From Pseudomonas asiatica (GTDB lineage: Bacteria; Pseudomonadota; Gammaproteobacteria; Pseudomonadales; Pseudomonadaceae): a DNA stretch of 64,000 nt. Position 1 is the first letter of the stretch; each line of letters begins with the position of its first letter. The stretch is from assembly GCF_009932335.1 (NCBI RefSeq), contig NZ_BLJF01000001.1, forward strand, positions 1,798,001 through 1,862,000, given 5' to 3'. Positions 33,701 to 41,762 of this stretch are shown in pieces. The position numbers and the translations under genes are program-made. The notes under the pieces are model-generated. The model saw nothing but the letters and a program-made list of their open reading frames with translations. It made no database searches and was not told the DNA's origin.

Positions 33701-34474
33701 CGTAGCGAGCGTGCCGCGCTGCAGGCGCAGGGCGTGGACGCCGAGCAGGCCGCGCGCCAGGCTGGCTGGAGGGTGTTCGGTGCCAAGCCCGGGGCCTACG
33801 GCGCCGGGGTGCAGAACGCCATCGACGGGCGCCTGTGGCACAGCCGCGACGACCTGGCCGAGGTCTACCTCAATCACGGCGGCTATGCCTACGGCGCCAG
33901 CGACGACGGAACCCCGGCCCGAGCCCAGTTCGCCCAGCGCCTGGCCAAGGTGCAGGCGGTGCTGCAGAACCAGGACAACCACGAACACGACCTGCTCGAT
34001 TCCAACGACTATTACCAGTTCCAGGGTGGCATGCTGGCGGCGTCGGAAACCTTGTCCGGTGCGACAGTTGCCAGTTATCACGGCGACCATAGCCAGGCCG
34101 ACCGGCCGCGCATCCGTACCCTCAAGGAAGAGCTGAACCGGGTCATCCGCGCCCGGGCGCTGAACCCGAAATGGATCGACGGGGCCAAGCGCCACGGCTA
34201 CAAGGGCGCCTTCGAGATGGCGGCGACGGTCGACAACCTGTTCGCCTTCGACGCCACCACGGAACTGATCGACGACCATCATTACCAGGCGCTGGCCGAT
34301 GCCTACGTGCTCGACCCGGCGACCCGCGACTTCATGCGCGAGCACAACCCCGAGGCCCTGCGCGACCTTACCGAGCGTTTGCTGGAGGCCCAGCAGCGCG
34401 GTCTGTGGCAGGCACCGGGCGACTACCGTGAAGCCCTCGAGGAACAACTGCTCGACGGCGAGGAACAGGCTTGA
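30713..34474 (+). CDS. cobN: Aerobic cobaltochelatase subunit CobN
   Basis: 1,253 residues from ATG 30713, the usual CobN size. The C-terminal two thirds carry the CobN/magnesium chelatase H pattern: AFAADAVIHVGKHGNLEWLP, LPNIYPFIVNDPGEGAQAKR, the region with NPKWIDGAKRHGYKGAFEM, and a final LLDGEEQA tail. CobN inserts Co2+ into hydrogenobyrinic a,c-diamide with ATP, working with AAA and vWA partners. Those partners appear encoded next, as an ATPase of chelatase I type and a vWA protein, rather than classical CobS/CobT. The operon is behind a cobalamin riboswitch. Confidence 0.95.
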   Translation: MHLLRTQPGGFVPDDSIADLGQTPAELVILCSGDSHLALLADTAEQLPEDYPSLRLANPMQVQNHASVDLYVDQVLRHAKVILVSLHGGVGYWRYGVEQLVELAGRGVQLILVPGDDRPDPELTSLGSVSGEQAERLWHYLRQGGKANAINLFNCLASQWLGRDYAWDEPQPLPRTAVYHPAKGSATLEDWYPQWHPEQPVAPLLFYRSHLQAANTAFIDVFCQRLQAAGLNPLPIAVASLKESACLEQVEAWLDEAGAEVLVNTTGFALSSPERPNLRPFRRDIPVLQAICAQDNQPGWEASEQGLGARDLAMHIALPELDGRIITRPVSFKDMAWRSERSQSDVVCYRAHPERMDFVAELARRWVELARLPNAQKRVALVLANYPTRDGRIGNGVGLDTPAAALNILKALQAEGYPLADLPGSGTQLIHQLLGGVTNDLDQLDLRPCAQSLSLADYQAAFERLPEANRQAVLERWGPPQQDPMYRSGRLMVAGLRFGLTFVGIQPARGYQVDPSAVYHDPDLVPPHGYLAFHFWLRHAFAADAVIHVGKHGNLEWLPGKGVGLSAQCWPDALLGPLPNIYPFIVNDPGEGAQAKRRTQAVIIDHLMPPLTRAETYGPLRHLEQLADEFYEAQLLDPRRARELQRDILELVKANHIDRELQLVGQLDDAAVWLPRLDTYLCDLKESQIRDGLHVFGQSPEGRLRLDTLLALLRVERGDGRGGNASLLRALAKALVPGFDPLDCELGQPWQGPRPEQLQAMSSEPWRTFGDTRERLELLALQLIDQALCGTVHLPAQSEWQPVHDVVRTLRESVAPSLDACGSAEMDGLLAALAGRFVPAGPSGAPSRGRLDVLPTGRNFYTVDVRNLPTTTAWRLGFASANLILERHLQDNGDHLRQLGLSVWGTATMRTGGDDIAQAMALMGVRPVWATGSQRVDDFEILPLSLLDRPRVDVTLRVSGFFRDAFGNLIRLFDAAVQAVAALDEPEDLNPLAARVRSERAALQAQGVDAEQAARQAGWRVFGAKPGAYGAGVQNAIDGRLWHSRDDLAEVYLNHGGYAYGASDDGTPARAQFAQRLAKVQAVLQNQDNHEHDLLDSNDYYQFQGGMLAASETLSGATVASYHGDHSQADRPRIRTLKEELNRVIRARALNPKWIDGAKRHGYKGAFEMAATVDNLFAFDATTELIDDHHYQALADAYVLDPATRDFMREHNPEALRDLTERLLEAQQRGLWQAPGDYREALEEQLLDGEEQA

Positions 34475-34475
34475 A

Positions 34476-35498
34476 ATGAGTGAACCCGTGCAATTTCCAC
34501 TGGCGGCCGTGGTCGGTGCCGATGACCTGAAACTGGCGCTGTGCCTGACCGCAATCGACCCGAAGATCGGCGGCGTGTTGATCGAGGGGCCACGTGGCAT
34601 GGCCAAGAGTACCCTGGCCCGTGGCTTGGCCGACCTGCTCGGTGAGGGGCCGTTCGTGACCCTGCCACTGGGCGCCAGCGAAGAGCGGTTGGTCGGCACC
34701 CTCGACCTGGATGCCGCACTGGGGCAGGGCAAGGCGCAGTTCTCCCCAGGAGTACTGGCCCAGGCCGATGGTGGCGTGCTGTACGTCGATGAGGTGAACC
34801 TGCTGCCCGACACCCTGGTCGACCTGCTGCTCGATGTGGCAGCCAGCGGCACCAACCGCATCGAGCGCGACGGCATCTCGCACCGGCACAGTGCCCGCTT
34901 CGTACTGATCGGCACCATGAACCCGGAGGAGGGCGAACTGCGCCCGCAGTTGCTCGACCGCTTTGGCCTCAATGTGGCCCTGGAAGGCTTGCCCGAGCCT
35001 GAGGCGCGCCAGCAGATCATTCGCCGCCGTCTGGCCTTCGACAGCGACCCGCAGGCCTTTTGCGCGCAATGGGCCGAGGCCCAGGCGCAATTGCGCGAGC
35101 GCTGCCAGGCGGCGCGTCAGGCCCTGGCCGGCATTGCCCTGGACGACCAGGCGCTGGCCTGGATCACCGAACGCTGCTATGCCGCTGGGGTCGACGGGCT
35201 GCGCGCCGATCTGGTCTGGCTGCGCGCCGCACGCGCCCACTGTGCGTGGCGTGGTGGCGAGGCCATCGAGGAGGCCGATGTCGATGCAGTGGCCGAGTTC
35301 GCCTTGCGCCATCGCCGCCGCGTTTCGCCCCAGGCCAACCCGCCTGCGGCGCCGCAGCAGCCTGAACAGCAACCCGGTCGACAAGACGCGGGCAACCCTG
35401 GCGAACAGGGCGGGCAGGGCGACTGGGGCGCAATGCCGGCGCAGCCTGTGGCCAGCGGCGCGCGCCGCGAGGTGCCGAACTGGGCAAAAAAGCCCTGA
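34476..35498 (+). CDS. Chelatase-type AAA+ ATPase (ChlI/BchI-like)
   Basis: 340 residues from ATG 34476, one base after the cobN stop. The Walker A GPRGMAKST (residues 38-46), Walker B VLYVDEVNLL (D105-E106), and the NPEEGELRPQLLDRFG sensor match the I subunit of magnesium chelatases. The tail (last ~50 residues) is Pro/Gln/Gly-rich and probably flexible. In Pseudomonas, this protein supplies the ATPase for CobN in place of CobS. The 3' end overlaps the open frame of the next gene. Confidence 0.92.
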   Translation: MSEPVQFPLAAVVGADDLKLALCLTAIDPKIGGVLIEGPRGMAKSTLARGLADLLGEGPFVTLPLGASEERLVGTLDLDAALGQGKAQFSPGVLAQADGGVLYVDEVNLLPDTLVDLLLDVAASGTNRIERDGISHRHSARFVLIGTMNPEEGELRPQLLDRFGLNVALEGLPEPEARQQIIRRRLAFDSDPQAFCAQWAEAQAQLRERCQAARQALAGIALDDQALAWITERCYAAGVDGLRADLVWLRAARAHCAWRGGEAIEEADVDAVAEFALRHRRRVSPQANPPAAPQQPEQQPGRQDAGNPGEQGGQGDWGAMPAQPVASGARREVPNWAKKP

Positions 35499-35599
35499 GC
35501 ATCCCCCAGTCACCTGCCAAAGGGGCGGATGCCAAAGCAGGCGCAGGTAAGCAATACGGTGCCAGCCGAGGCCGGGCGCGCAGTGCTGCGGCCGGGCGG

Positions 35600-36166
35600 G
35601 TGGCCTGGCTGCCGACCCTGCTCAAGGGCCGGCCACGCCAGCGCCAGGACCTGTGCTGGCAGCAACGCCAGGCCAGGCCCGCAGAACTGTGGCTGGTAAT
35701 CGTCGATGCTTCGGCCTCGACCCGTCGCCACCAGGCGTTGGCGCAAACCAAAGGGCTGCTGGCGGCGCTGTTCGACCAAGCCTACCGCCAACGTGCCCGG
35801 TTGGCCCTGCTTACCGCCAGCGGGCGCTCACCGCAGTGGCAGCGCCACGGCCTGAAGGCCTCGGCCGCCTTGCAACCGTGGCTGCAAGCCTTGGGAGCTG
35901 GTGGTGGCACGCCGTTGATCGCTGCACTGGAGCAGGCTCGGCACTGGTTGCAGGATCGGCAACGGGCCCACCCCGAAGAAGGGTTACGCTGCCTGGTGTT
36001 CACCGATGGTCGCCTGCAACACTGGAATACCGTGCAGCCGATGCCGTGCGCCACTCTGTTGGTGGACATGGAACTGGCGCCGGTGCGCCTGGGCCGTGCG
36101 CAGCGCCTGGCGCAGCAACTTCAGGCGGATTACCAGCACCTGCAACAGTTCAGATTGGTGGATTGA
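35600..36166 (+). CDS. vWA domain protein, chelatase D-like partner
   Basis: 188 residues if the GTG at 35600 is used. The frame stays open back to 35366, and the residues before GTG (KQYGASRGRARSAAAGRVAW) look coding, so the true start may be a CTG near 35495 overlapping the ATPase gene stop. The vWA fold is clear: ELWLVIVDASASTRRHQALA has the DxSxS metal site, LALLTASGRSP and GTPLIAALEQA follow, and LRCLVFTDGRLQHW is the late strand. It resembles the C-terminal part of BchD/CobT. It should help CobN load cobalt, with the AAA ATPase. Confidence 0.85.
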   Translation: MAWLPTLLKGRPRQRQDLCWQQRQARPAELWLVIVDASASTRRHQALAQTKGLLAALFDQAYRQRARLALLTASGRSPQWQRHGLKASAALQPWLQALGAGGGTPLIAALEQARHWLQDRQRAHPEEGLRCLVFTDGRLQHWNTVQPMPCATLLVDMELAPVRLGRAQRLAQQLQADYQHLQQFRLVD

Positions 36167-36274
36167 AAAAGCACCGGTGCGACACTATGCCGCAATAAGA
36201 AAAAGTTGCCAGAACAGCAACCCGGAAGTTGTACAAGTGCGTGGCGACGCACGCACTTGGTTTGCTGGCCGATA

Positions 36275-36541
36275 TTATTTCGGCATTGACCACGGCTGCA
36301 GGTCGTAACCTTTTTCGCACAGTTCGGCGCGCACTTCCTCGATCAGGCTGGCCCACTGGGCCGGGTCGGAATAGATGCGCGAAGACACTTGCTTGCTGCC
36401 GATGCGGGTGCTGGTCCGGTCGATCACTGCCAGGCTCAGTTCACCAGTACCGTTGGGTGCATCCCAGGCTACGCACTGGAAAGGTTCGAAGGCGTGGTCG
36501 GCAATCAGCAGTGCTTCGTTGACACGGAGCGGGGCATTCAT
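36275..36541 (-). CDS. Conserved hypothetical protein, 88 residues
   Basis: ATG 36541. The product is small, acidic and soluble, with no signal peptide. The start MNAPLRVNEALLIADHAFEP and the mid region GELSLAVIDRTSTRIGSKQV look like a mixed beta/alpha fold; the C-terminus is a helix then YDLQPWSMPK. No family recognised. It is divergent from the sigma-54 activator gene at 36884, with an A/T-rich control region between. Confidence 0.65.
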   Translation of the reverse strand: MNAPLRVNEALLIADHAFEPFQCVAWDAPNGTGELSLAVIDRTSTRIGSKQVSSRIYSDPAQWASLIEEVRAELCEKGYDLQPWSMPK

Positions 36542-36883
36542 GGTTCGGTCTCTCTATGGTCCCAAACATCCAGTTAAAGTCCGCGTTGCTTCGAAGTCGC
36601 CTCGGTTATCGCGAAGTGCAGCGCGGGGTTATGTGTACTGATGCTCGTTGTCCGGGGGCGAGTCACACATTGGTTGTAAAAAAATTTGCCAAGGTCGAAT
36701 CCGTTCTTGCCCATGCCGCCATGTGATGTCGATAAAGTGCGAAAATTCCCGTCACGCATTGTAAAAAAATGATTCGGCAGACAGACGGTACTGGGAACCG
36801 TCAACTTAGTTGCTACTGTTAATCGGGCGCCACAACTTACTGTTTTATTTCAAAAAACTGAAAACTGGCGCCAAGGATTGGTC
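36542..36883. other. A/T-rich divergent control region with direct repeats
   Basis: The 342-bp gap holds no gene. Two exact 12-bp direct repeats, TTGTAAAAAAAT, occur at 36674-36685 and 36759-36770, 85 bp apart centre to centre. A short ACGGT-ACTGGGA-ACCGT hairpin lies near 36786. The repeats may bind a regulator or bend DNA; this is inference. Confidence 0.5.
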
Positions 36884-38209
36884 ATGCAGCAGCTTGCCGC
36901 CCAACGCCGTTTGCTCATCGTCGACCCCTGCGATGACTGCCATCGTTTGTTACCCGGATTGCGCAGCGCAGGCTGGGATGTGCACAGCTGCATGCTCGAC
37001 GCCGCGTTGGATCATCCCTGCGATGTGGGCCTGTTGCGCTTGCAGGCGTCGCACCTGAGGCGCCCGGACGGGGTCAAGGACTTGATCAAACGCAGCAACA
37101 CCGAATGGATTGCCGTGCTCAGCGCCGAACAACTGCGCATGCCGGCCGTCGGCGATTTTGTTTGTGAATGGTTCTTTGACTTCCACACCTTGCCGTTCGA
37201 CGTTTCCCGCGTTCAGGTCACGCTGGGCCGGGCCTTCGGTATGGCGCGCCTGCGCGGCAAAGGGATGGCGAGGGTGGATGAAACGAGCCACGAACTGCTC
37301 GGTGATAGCCGCCCGATCCGTGAACTGCGCAAGCTGCTGGGCAAGCTGGCGCCCACTGAATCGCCGGTGCTGATCTGTGGAGAAAGCGGCACCGGCAAGG
37401 AACTGGTGGCCCGCACCCTGCATCGCCAGTCGCAACGCAGCGAGCAACCGTTCATTGCCATCAACTGCGGGGCAATCCCCGAGCACCTGATCCAGTCGGA
37501 ACTGTTCGGCCATGAAAAGGGCGCTTTCACGGGTGCTCATCAGCGCAAGGCCGGGCGCATCGAAGCGGCTCATGGTGGCACGCTGTTTCTCGACGAAATT
37601 GGCGATTTGCCGCTGGAGTTGCAGGCCAACCTGCTGCGCTTTCTGCAGGAAAAGCACATCGAGCGCGTGGGGGGCAGCCAGCCGATCCCGGTGGATGTCA
37701 GGGTGCTGGCGGCTACCCACGTGGACCTGGAAAGGGCCATCGAGCAAGGGCGCTTTCGCGAAGACCTGTATTACCGCCTGAACGTGTTGCAGGTAGTGAC
37801 CGCACCACTGCGAGACCGGCATGGCGACCTGTCGATGCTGGCCAGTCATTTTGCCCATTTCTACAGTCTTGAAACCGGGCGTCGACCGCGCTCGTTCAGC
37901 GAGCATGCCTTGGCGGCCATGGGCCGGCATGACTGGCCGGGCAATGTCCGCGAGTTGGCCAACCGGGTAAGGCGCGGGCTGGTGCTCGCAGAAGGCCGGC
38001 AAATCGAGGCACAGGACCTTGGATTGCAGCCCCTGGACCAGGTACAGCAACCGCTGGGCACGCTGGAAGAGTACAAGCACCGAGCCGAGCGCCAGGCGCT
38101 GTGCGATGTACTCAGCCGGCACAGTGACAACATGAGTGTGGCGGCCAAGGTGCTAGGTATATCGCGGCCGACTTTCTATCGGTTGCTGCACAAGCACCAG
38201 ATTCGCTGA
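36884..38209 (+). CDS. Sigma-54-dependent activator with VpsR-like N-terminal domain
   Basis: 441 residues from ATG 36884 (AAGGA six bases earlier; a TTG at 36878 is possible). Residues ~10-130 match a receiver-like VpsR domain without a clear phospho-Asp pocket. The AAA+ core spans about 140-370: GESGTGKE (Walker A, ~166), GAFTGA (~212), the sigma-54 contact loop, and [13 protein letters not shown] (Walker B). The Fis-type helix-turn-helix is at the end ([20 protein letters not shown]). The GAFTGA loop is intact, so it should activate sigma-54 promoters; VpsR relatives bind c-di-GMP and control biofilm matrix, but the targets here are not known. Confidence 0.92.
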   Translation: MQQLAAQRRLLIVDPCDDCHRLLPGLRSAGWDVHSCMLDAALDHPCDVGLLRLQASHLRRPDGVKDLIKRSNTEWIAVLSAEQLRMPAVGDFVCEWFFDFHTLPFDVSRVQVTLGRAFGMARLRGKGMARVDETSHELLGDSRPIRELRKLLGKLAPTESPVLICGESGTGKELVARTLHRQSQRSEQPFIAINCGAIPEHLIQSELFGHEKGAFTGAHQRKAGRIEAAHGGTLFLDEIGDLPLELQANLLRFLQEKHIERVGGSQPIPVDVRVLAATHVDLERAIEQGRFREDLYYRLNVLQVVTAPLRDRHGDLSMLASHFAHFYSLETGRRPRSFSEHALAAMGRHDWPGNVRELANRVRRGLVLAEGRQIEAQDLGLQPLDQVQQPLGTLEEYKHRAERQALCDVLSRHSDNMSVAAKVLGISRPTFYRLLHKHQIR

Positions 38210-38235
38210 GCAGCAGCCCTCGGCCGTGCCCGAGC

Positions 38236-38325
38236 CTTGTGGGAGCAGGCATGCCCGCGAAGCAGGCGCTGCGGTGGATGGCACCGGGCTACGCCGGTAT
38301 TCGCGGGTAAACCCGCTCCCACAAG
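38236..38325. repeat. REP inverted repeat
   Basis: CTTGTGGGAGCAGGCATGCC at 38236, running on into CGCGAA, is mirrored by a TTCGCGGGTAAACCCGCTCC arm that continues CACAAG to 38325. It lies between convergent genes and can end both transcripts. Confidence 0.8.
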
Positions 38326-38333
38326 AGGCCGTG

Positions 38334-39176
38334 TTATTCGTCCAGGTCTGCCGCTGCATGCCGCTCCGGCACCTGGCTGGCCTCATCCCCCCAGGTCCGG
38401 TTCACCCGTGTGCCACGCTGCACCGCCGGGCGCAAGGCAATCTCCTCGGCCCAGCGCTGCACATGCTTGTACTCGTCCACCGCCAGGAACTCCGCCGCGC
38501 CATACAGGTTGCCGCGTACCAGCTGGCCATACCAAGGCCACACGGCAATGTCGGCGATGCTGTATTCCTCGCCGCCCAGGTAGCGGCTTTCGGCCAGGCG
38601 CCGGTCGAGCACATCCAGCTGACGCTTGGCTTCCATGGTGAAGCGGTTGATCGCGTACTCGAACTTTTCTGGCGCATACACATAGAAGTGGCCAAAGCCG
38701 CCGCCCAGGTATGGCGCCGCGCCCATTTGCCAGAACAGCCAGTTCAGGCTTTCGGTGCGTGCAGCTGGCGCTTTCGGCAGCAAGGCACCGAACTTTTCCG
38801 CCAGGTACAGCAGGATCGACCCCGACTCGAACACCCGCACCGGCGGCTCGACGCTGCGGTCGAGCAGGGCGGGGATCTTCGAGTTGGGGTTTACCTGGAC
38901 AAAGCCGCTGGAGAATTGGTCGCCCTCGCCAATGCGGATCAACCAGGCATCGTACTCGGCACCAAGGTGGCCCAGGGCAAGCAGCTCTTCGAGGGCGATG
39001 GTGACCTTCACGCCATTGGGCGTGGCCAGGGAGTACAGCTGCAGCGGGTGCTTGCCCTGCGGTAGGTCCTTGTCGTGAGTCGGGCCGGCAACCGGGCGGT
39101 TGATGCTGGCGAACTGGCCACCGGACGCGGCGTCGTTGCGCCAGACCTTGGGTGGCACGTAGGCGGGCTTGCTCAT
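38334..39176 (-). CDS. yghU: Glutathione-dependent disulfide-bond oxidoreductase YghU
   Basis: 280 residues from ATG 39176. It is a GST-fold protein: the N-terminal thioredoxin-like half contains HPLQLYSLATPNGVKVTIAL, in which the TPNG motif replaces the usual catalytic Tyr/Ser/Cys, then NPNSKIPALLDR and FESGSILLYLAEKFG. The C-terminal helical half has GAAPYLGGGFGHFYVYAP. This subgroup (YghU/YfcG, Nu class) binds two glutathiones and reduces disulfides in the cytoplasm. It is a single-gene unit after a REP. Confidence 0.93.
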   Translation of the reverse strand: MSKPAYVPPKVWRNDAASGGQFASINRPVAGPTHDKDLPQGKHPLQLYSLATPNGVKVTIALEELLALGHLGAEYDAWLIRIGEGDQFSSGFVQVNPNSKIPALLDRSVEPPVRVFESGSILLYLAEKFGALLPKAPAARTESLNWLFWQMGAAPYLGGGFGHFYVYAPEKFEYAINRFTMEAKRQLDVLDRRLAESRYLGGEEYSIADIAVWPWYGQLVRGNLYGAAEFLAVDEYKHVQRWAEEIALRPAVQRGTRVNRTWGDEASQVPERHAAADLDE

Positions 39177-39376
39177 GCGTGAATCTCCTTAAATGGCGCG
39201 AAACGGTCACGTAGAAACGTGGACCTGCATCTATGCCACGGGTTCGACGAAAAGCGCAAATGCATAGGGCGCGGGCGTGAAGTGCATGACTTCGGTTTCA
39301 TTCAGGTTTCATCCTGTGCAGCCCAGGGCGGTTCTATGCTGGGCTATCTCTTCGCCCTGCAAGGAACCGCCGGCCG

Positions 39377-40423
39377 ATGACTCTTTCTCGCTGCATGCTG
39401 GCGCTGGCCCTGCTCGGTAGCCTTCTGGCCCATGCCGAGGCCGCACCCTGGGTTGTCGGCCTGCACCACATGACTCTGGCCGACCCGGTCGATGCCCGGC
39501 CCATGCAGGCGCTGGCGTTCTACCCGGCCATTGGCAAGACCCGCAGCAGCCGGATAGACGGCTACCCGGTCGACGTGAGTGAAGAGGCGCCGGTAGCATT
39601 GGGCCAGTTCCCGTTGCTGGTGCTGTCCCACGGCAATACCGGCAGCCCGCTGGCCTTGCATTACCTGGCGACGTCGCTGGCGCGCCAGGGTTTTATCGTG
39701 GTGGCGGTGGTGCACCCCGGCGACAACGCCCGCGACCACAGCCGCCTGGGCACCCTGAGCAACCTGTACGGCCGGCCGCTGCAAGTGAGTGCCGCAATTA
39801 CGGCCGCCCGCGATGATGCCTTGCTGGGGCCTTATCTGAACGGTGGCAAGGTTGGGGTGATCGGCTACTCGGCCGGTGGTGAAACTGCCTTGATCCTCTC
39901 AGGCGCGCGCCCAGACCTGGACCGCCTGCGCAAGTACTGCCTGGAGCGCCCTGACGACGCCGACGCCTGCAAGACCCACGGTGTACTGATTGCCGACCGC
40001 AGCGAGCTGGTGCCAGAGGCCGACCAGCGGGTGGGGGCCGTGATGCTCATGGCACCGCTCAGCCTGCTGTTCGGGCGCCATGCCCTGGCCGGGGTGCAGG
40101 TGCCGGCGCTGATCTACAGTGGCGACAGCGACCAGCTGGTGGCGGTGGACCGCAACGCCGAAGCCCTGGCCCGCAAGTTGCCGGTGACACCGGACTATCG
40201 CCTGCTGGCCGGCGCCGGGCACTTCGTGTTCATGGCCCATTGCGATGCCGAGCAGTCCGTGCGGATGCCGGCGCTGTGCAAGGACGCCGCAGGTGTGGAT
40301 CGTCGGCACATCCACCATTCCCTGCAGCAGGAAGCCGCGGTGTTCTTCAGCCAGGCGTTGGGCGCGCCGGAGCCGGCCGAGCGTTCAGCCGCGAGTGGCG
40401 CGCCGCGCCAGCAACAGCGTTAG
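39377..40423 (+). CDS. Exported alpha/beta hydrolase (dienelactone hydrolase/lipase-like)
   Basis: 348 residues from ATG 39377. A signal peptide (MTLSRCMLALALLGSLLAHA) is followed by an alpha/beta-hydrolase fold: the oxyanion strand LLVLSHGNTGSPL, the nucleophile elbow G-Y-S165-A-G-G, the aspartate region LIYSGDSDQLVAVDR, and histidine in AGHFVFMAHC. It is therefore a periplasmic or secreted serine hydrolase, probably an esterase. Its 3' end overlaps that of the convergent MFS gene by 39 bp. Substrate not known. Confidence 0.9.
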   Translation: MTLSRCMLALALLGSLLAHAEAAPWVVGLHHMTLADPVDARPMQALAFYPAIGKTRSSRIDGYPVDVSEEAPVALGQFPLLVLSHGNTGSPLALHYLATSLARQGFIVVAVVHPGDNARDHSRLGTLSNLYGRPLQVSAAITAARDDALLGPYLNGGKVGVIGYSAGGETALILSGARPDLDRLRKYCLERPDDADACKTHGVLIADRSELVPEADQRVGAVMLMAPLSLLFGRHALAGVQVPALIYSGDSDQLVAVDRNAEALARKLPVTPDYRLLAGAGHFVFMAHCDAEQSVRMPALCKDAAGVDRRHIHHSLQQEAAVFFSQALGAPEPAERSAASGAPRQQQR

Positions 40424-41578
40424 ACCGACACCGGCCAGGGCGAGCAACGCGGCCACACAGAAGATCGAGGCATAGCCCAGATGTGCGGCCACTGCGCCCA
40501 TCACCGGCCCGGCGATGGCCAGGGCCATGTCGAAGAACACGGCGTAGGCCCCCAGCCCTGCACCACGGCTGCTGCTGGGTACCTGCTTGATCGCTTCAAC
40601 CCCCAGCGCCGGGTAGACCAGCGACAGCCCGAAACCGGTAAGCCCGGCACCGATCAGCGCCCACGGCGGCGACGGTGCCAGCCACAGCAGGCTCAGGCCG
40701 AGCACTTCGGTGGCCATGCACGCGACCGCCACGTTGTAGCCACCAAAGCGGTTGACCGCATTGACGAACAGCAGCCGGGAAATGATGAAGCACACGCCAA
40801 AGGCACTCAGGCACCAGGCTGCGCCCACCCAGCCGCGCTCCAGGTAATACAGGGTGACGAAGGTGGTCAGGGTACCGTAGCCAATAGAGGCAAGGGTCAG
40901 GCCCAGACCGCACGGTGAGACCCGGCCGAAGGCCGACCAGAAGGGCAGGCGCTCGCCGCGCACCACCACCACGTCCGGCCGCTTGCGCAGTACCAGCAGG
41001 GCAGATACCGCCAGCACCAGCAATGCCGGCCCCAGCACGCTGAAGTCCAGCCCGTCGACGGCCAGTACACCCAAGGGGGCACCAATGGCGATGGCGCCAT
41101 AGGAGGCGATACCGTTCCACGAAATCACCCTGGCGGTGTGTTCGGGGCCGACCTGGCTGATGCCCCAGCTCAGCGTGGCTACGCCGATCAGCCCTTGGGC
41201 GATGCCCAGCAGCAGGCGCCCGCCGAGCAACAGCACCAGGCTCAGCAGCGGAAGCGTCAGGGTCCAGGCCGAGAGCAGGGTCAACACCCCGCAGCCGGCA
41301 ATCCCCAGCAAGCCGAAGCGAATGGCCTGCTTGCCCCCCAGGGTATCGGCCACGCGCCCGGCAAACGGGCGGCTGAGTAGCGTGGCCAGGTATTGCAGGC
41401 CAATGGTCAGCCCGGCGACCACCGCGCCAAACCCCAGTTGGTCATGCACATGGCTGGGCAGCACGGCGATCGGCAGGCCGATGCAGAGGAAGGCGATGAA
41501 GGTGTAGAAAACGATCGACAGGATCTGCAGAGTGATTTGCAGCGTGTTACTGGCGGGAGCAGGCTGTTGCGCGGTCAT
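40385..41578 (-). CDS. MFS transporter (YhhS/YfcJ-like)
   Basis: 397 residues from ATG 41578. Twelve helices are predicted; the helix 2-3 loop reads SRPFAGRVADTLGGKQAI, the MFS signature. GRLLLGIAQGLIGVATLSWG and GAPLGVLAVDGLDF fit the YhhS-type arabinose/drug exporter group. It is inner-membrane and likely an exporter; the substrate is unknown. The gene ends inside the convergent hydrolase gene. Confidence 0.9.
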   Translation of the reverse strand: MTAQQPAPASNTLQITLQILSIVFYTFIAFLCIGLPIAVLPSHVHDQLGFGAVVAGLTIGLQYLATLLSRPFAGRVADTLGGKQAIRFGLLGIAGCGVLTLLSAWTLTLPLLSLVLLLGGRLLLGIAQGLIGVATLSWGISQVGPEHTARVISWNGIASYGAIAIGAPLGVLAVDGLDFSVLGPALLVLAVSALLVLRKRPDVVVVRGERLPFWSAFGRVSPCGLGLTLASIGYGTLTTFVTLYYLERGWVGAAWCLSAFGVCFIISRLLFVNAVNRFGGYNVAVACMATEVLGLSLLWLAPSPPWALIGAGLTGFGLSLVYPALGVEAIKQVPSSSRGAGLGAYAVFFDMALAIAGPVMGAVAAHLGYASIFCVAALLALAGVGLTLLLARRATRG

Positions 41579-41698
41579 GGGCTCGTTCGCGGGCGGGCGG
41601 TTGGGCGTGGCCCCATCATGGCCGTTGCGCGAAAGAAATGAAAGCAGGCTAACGAATTATTCGTCGGGCAGTGCCAGCCCGTGGATCGGCGGTGAATT

Positions 41699-41720
41699 CT
41701 TCGCGGGCGTGCCCGCGAAG
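41699..41720. repeat. Perfect palindrome CTTCGCGGGC-GTGCCCGCGAAG
   Basis: A 22-bp perfect palindrome just downstream of the ABC-F gene stop, another bare REP core. It may act as a transcript-end hairpin. Confidence 0.55.
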
Positions 41721-41762
41721 AGGCCGGCCCAGCCATACAAGATGGCCAGGCCGCTCCATCAA

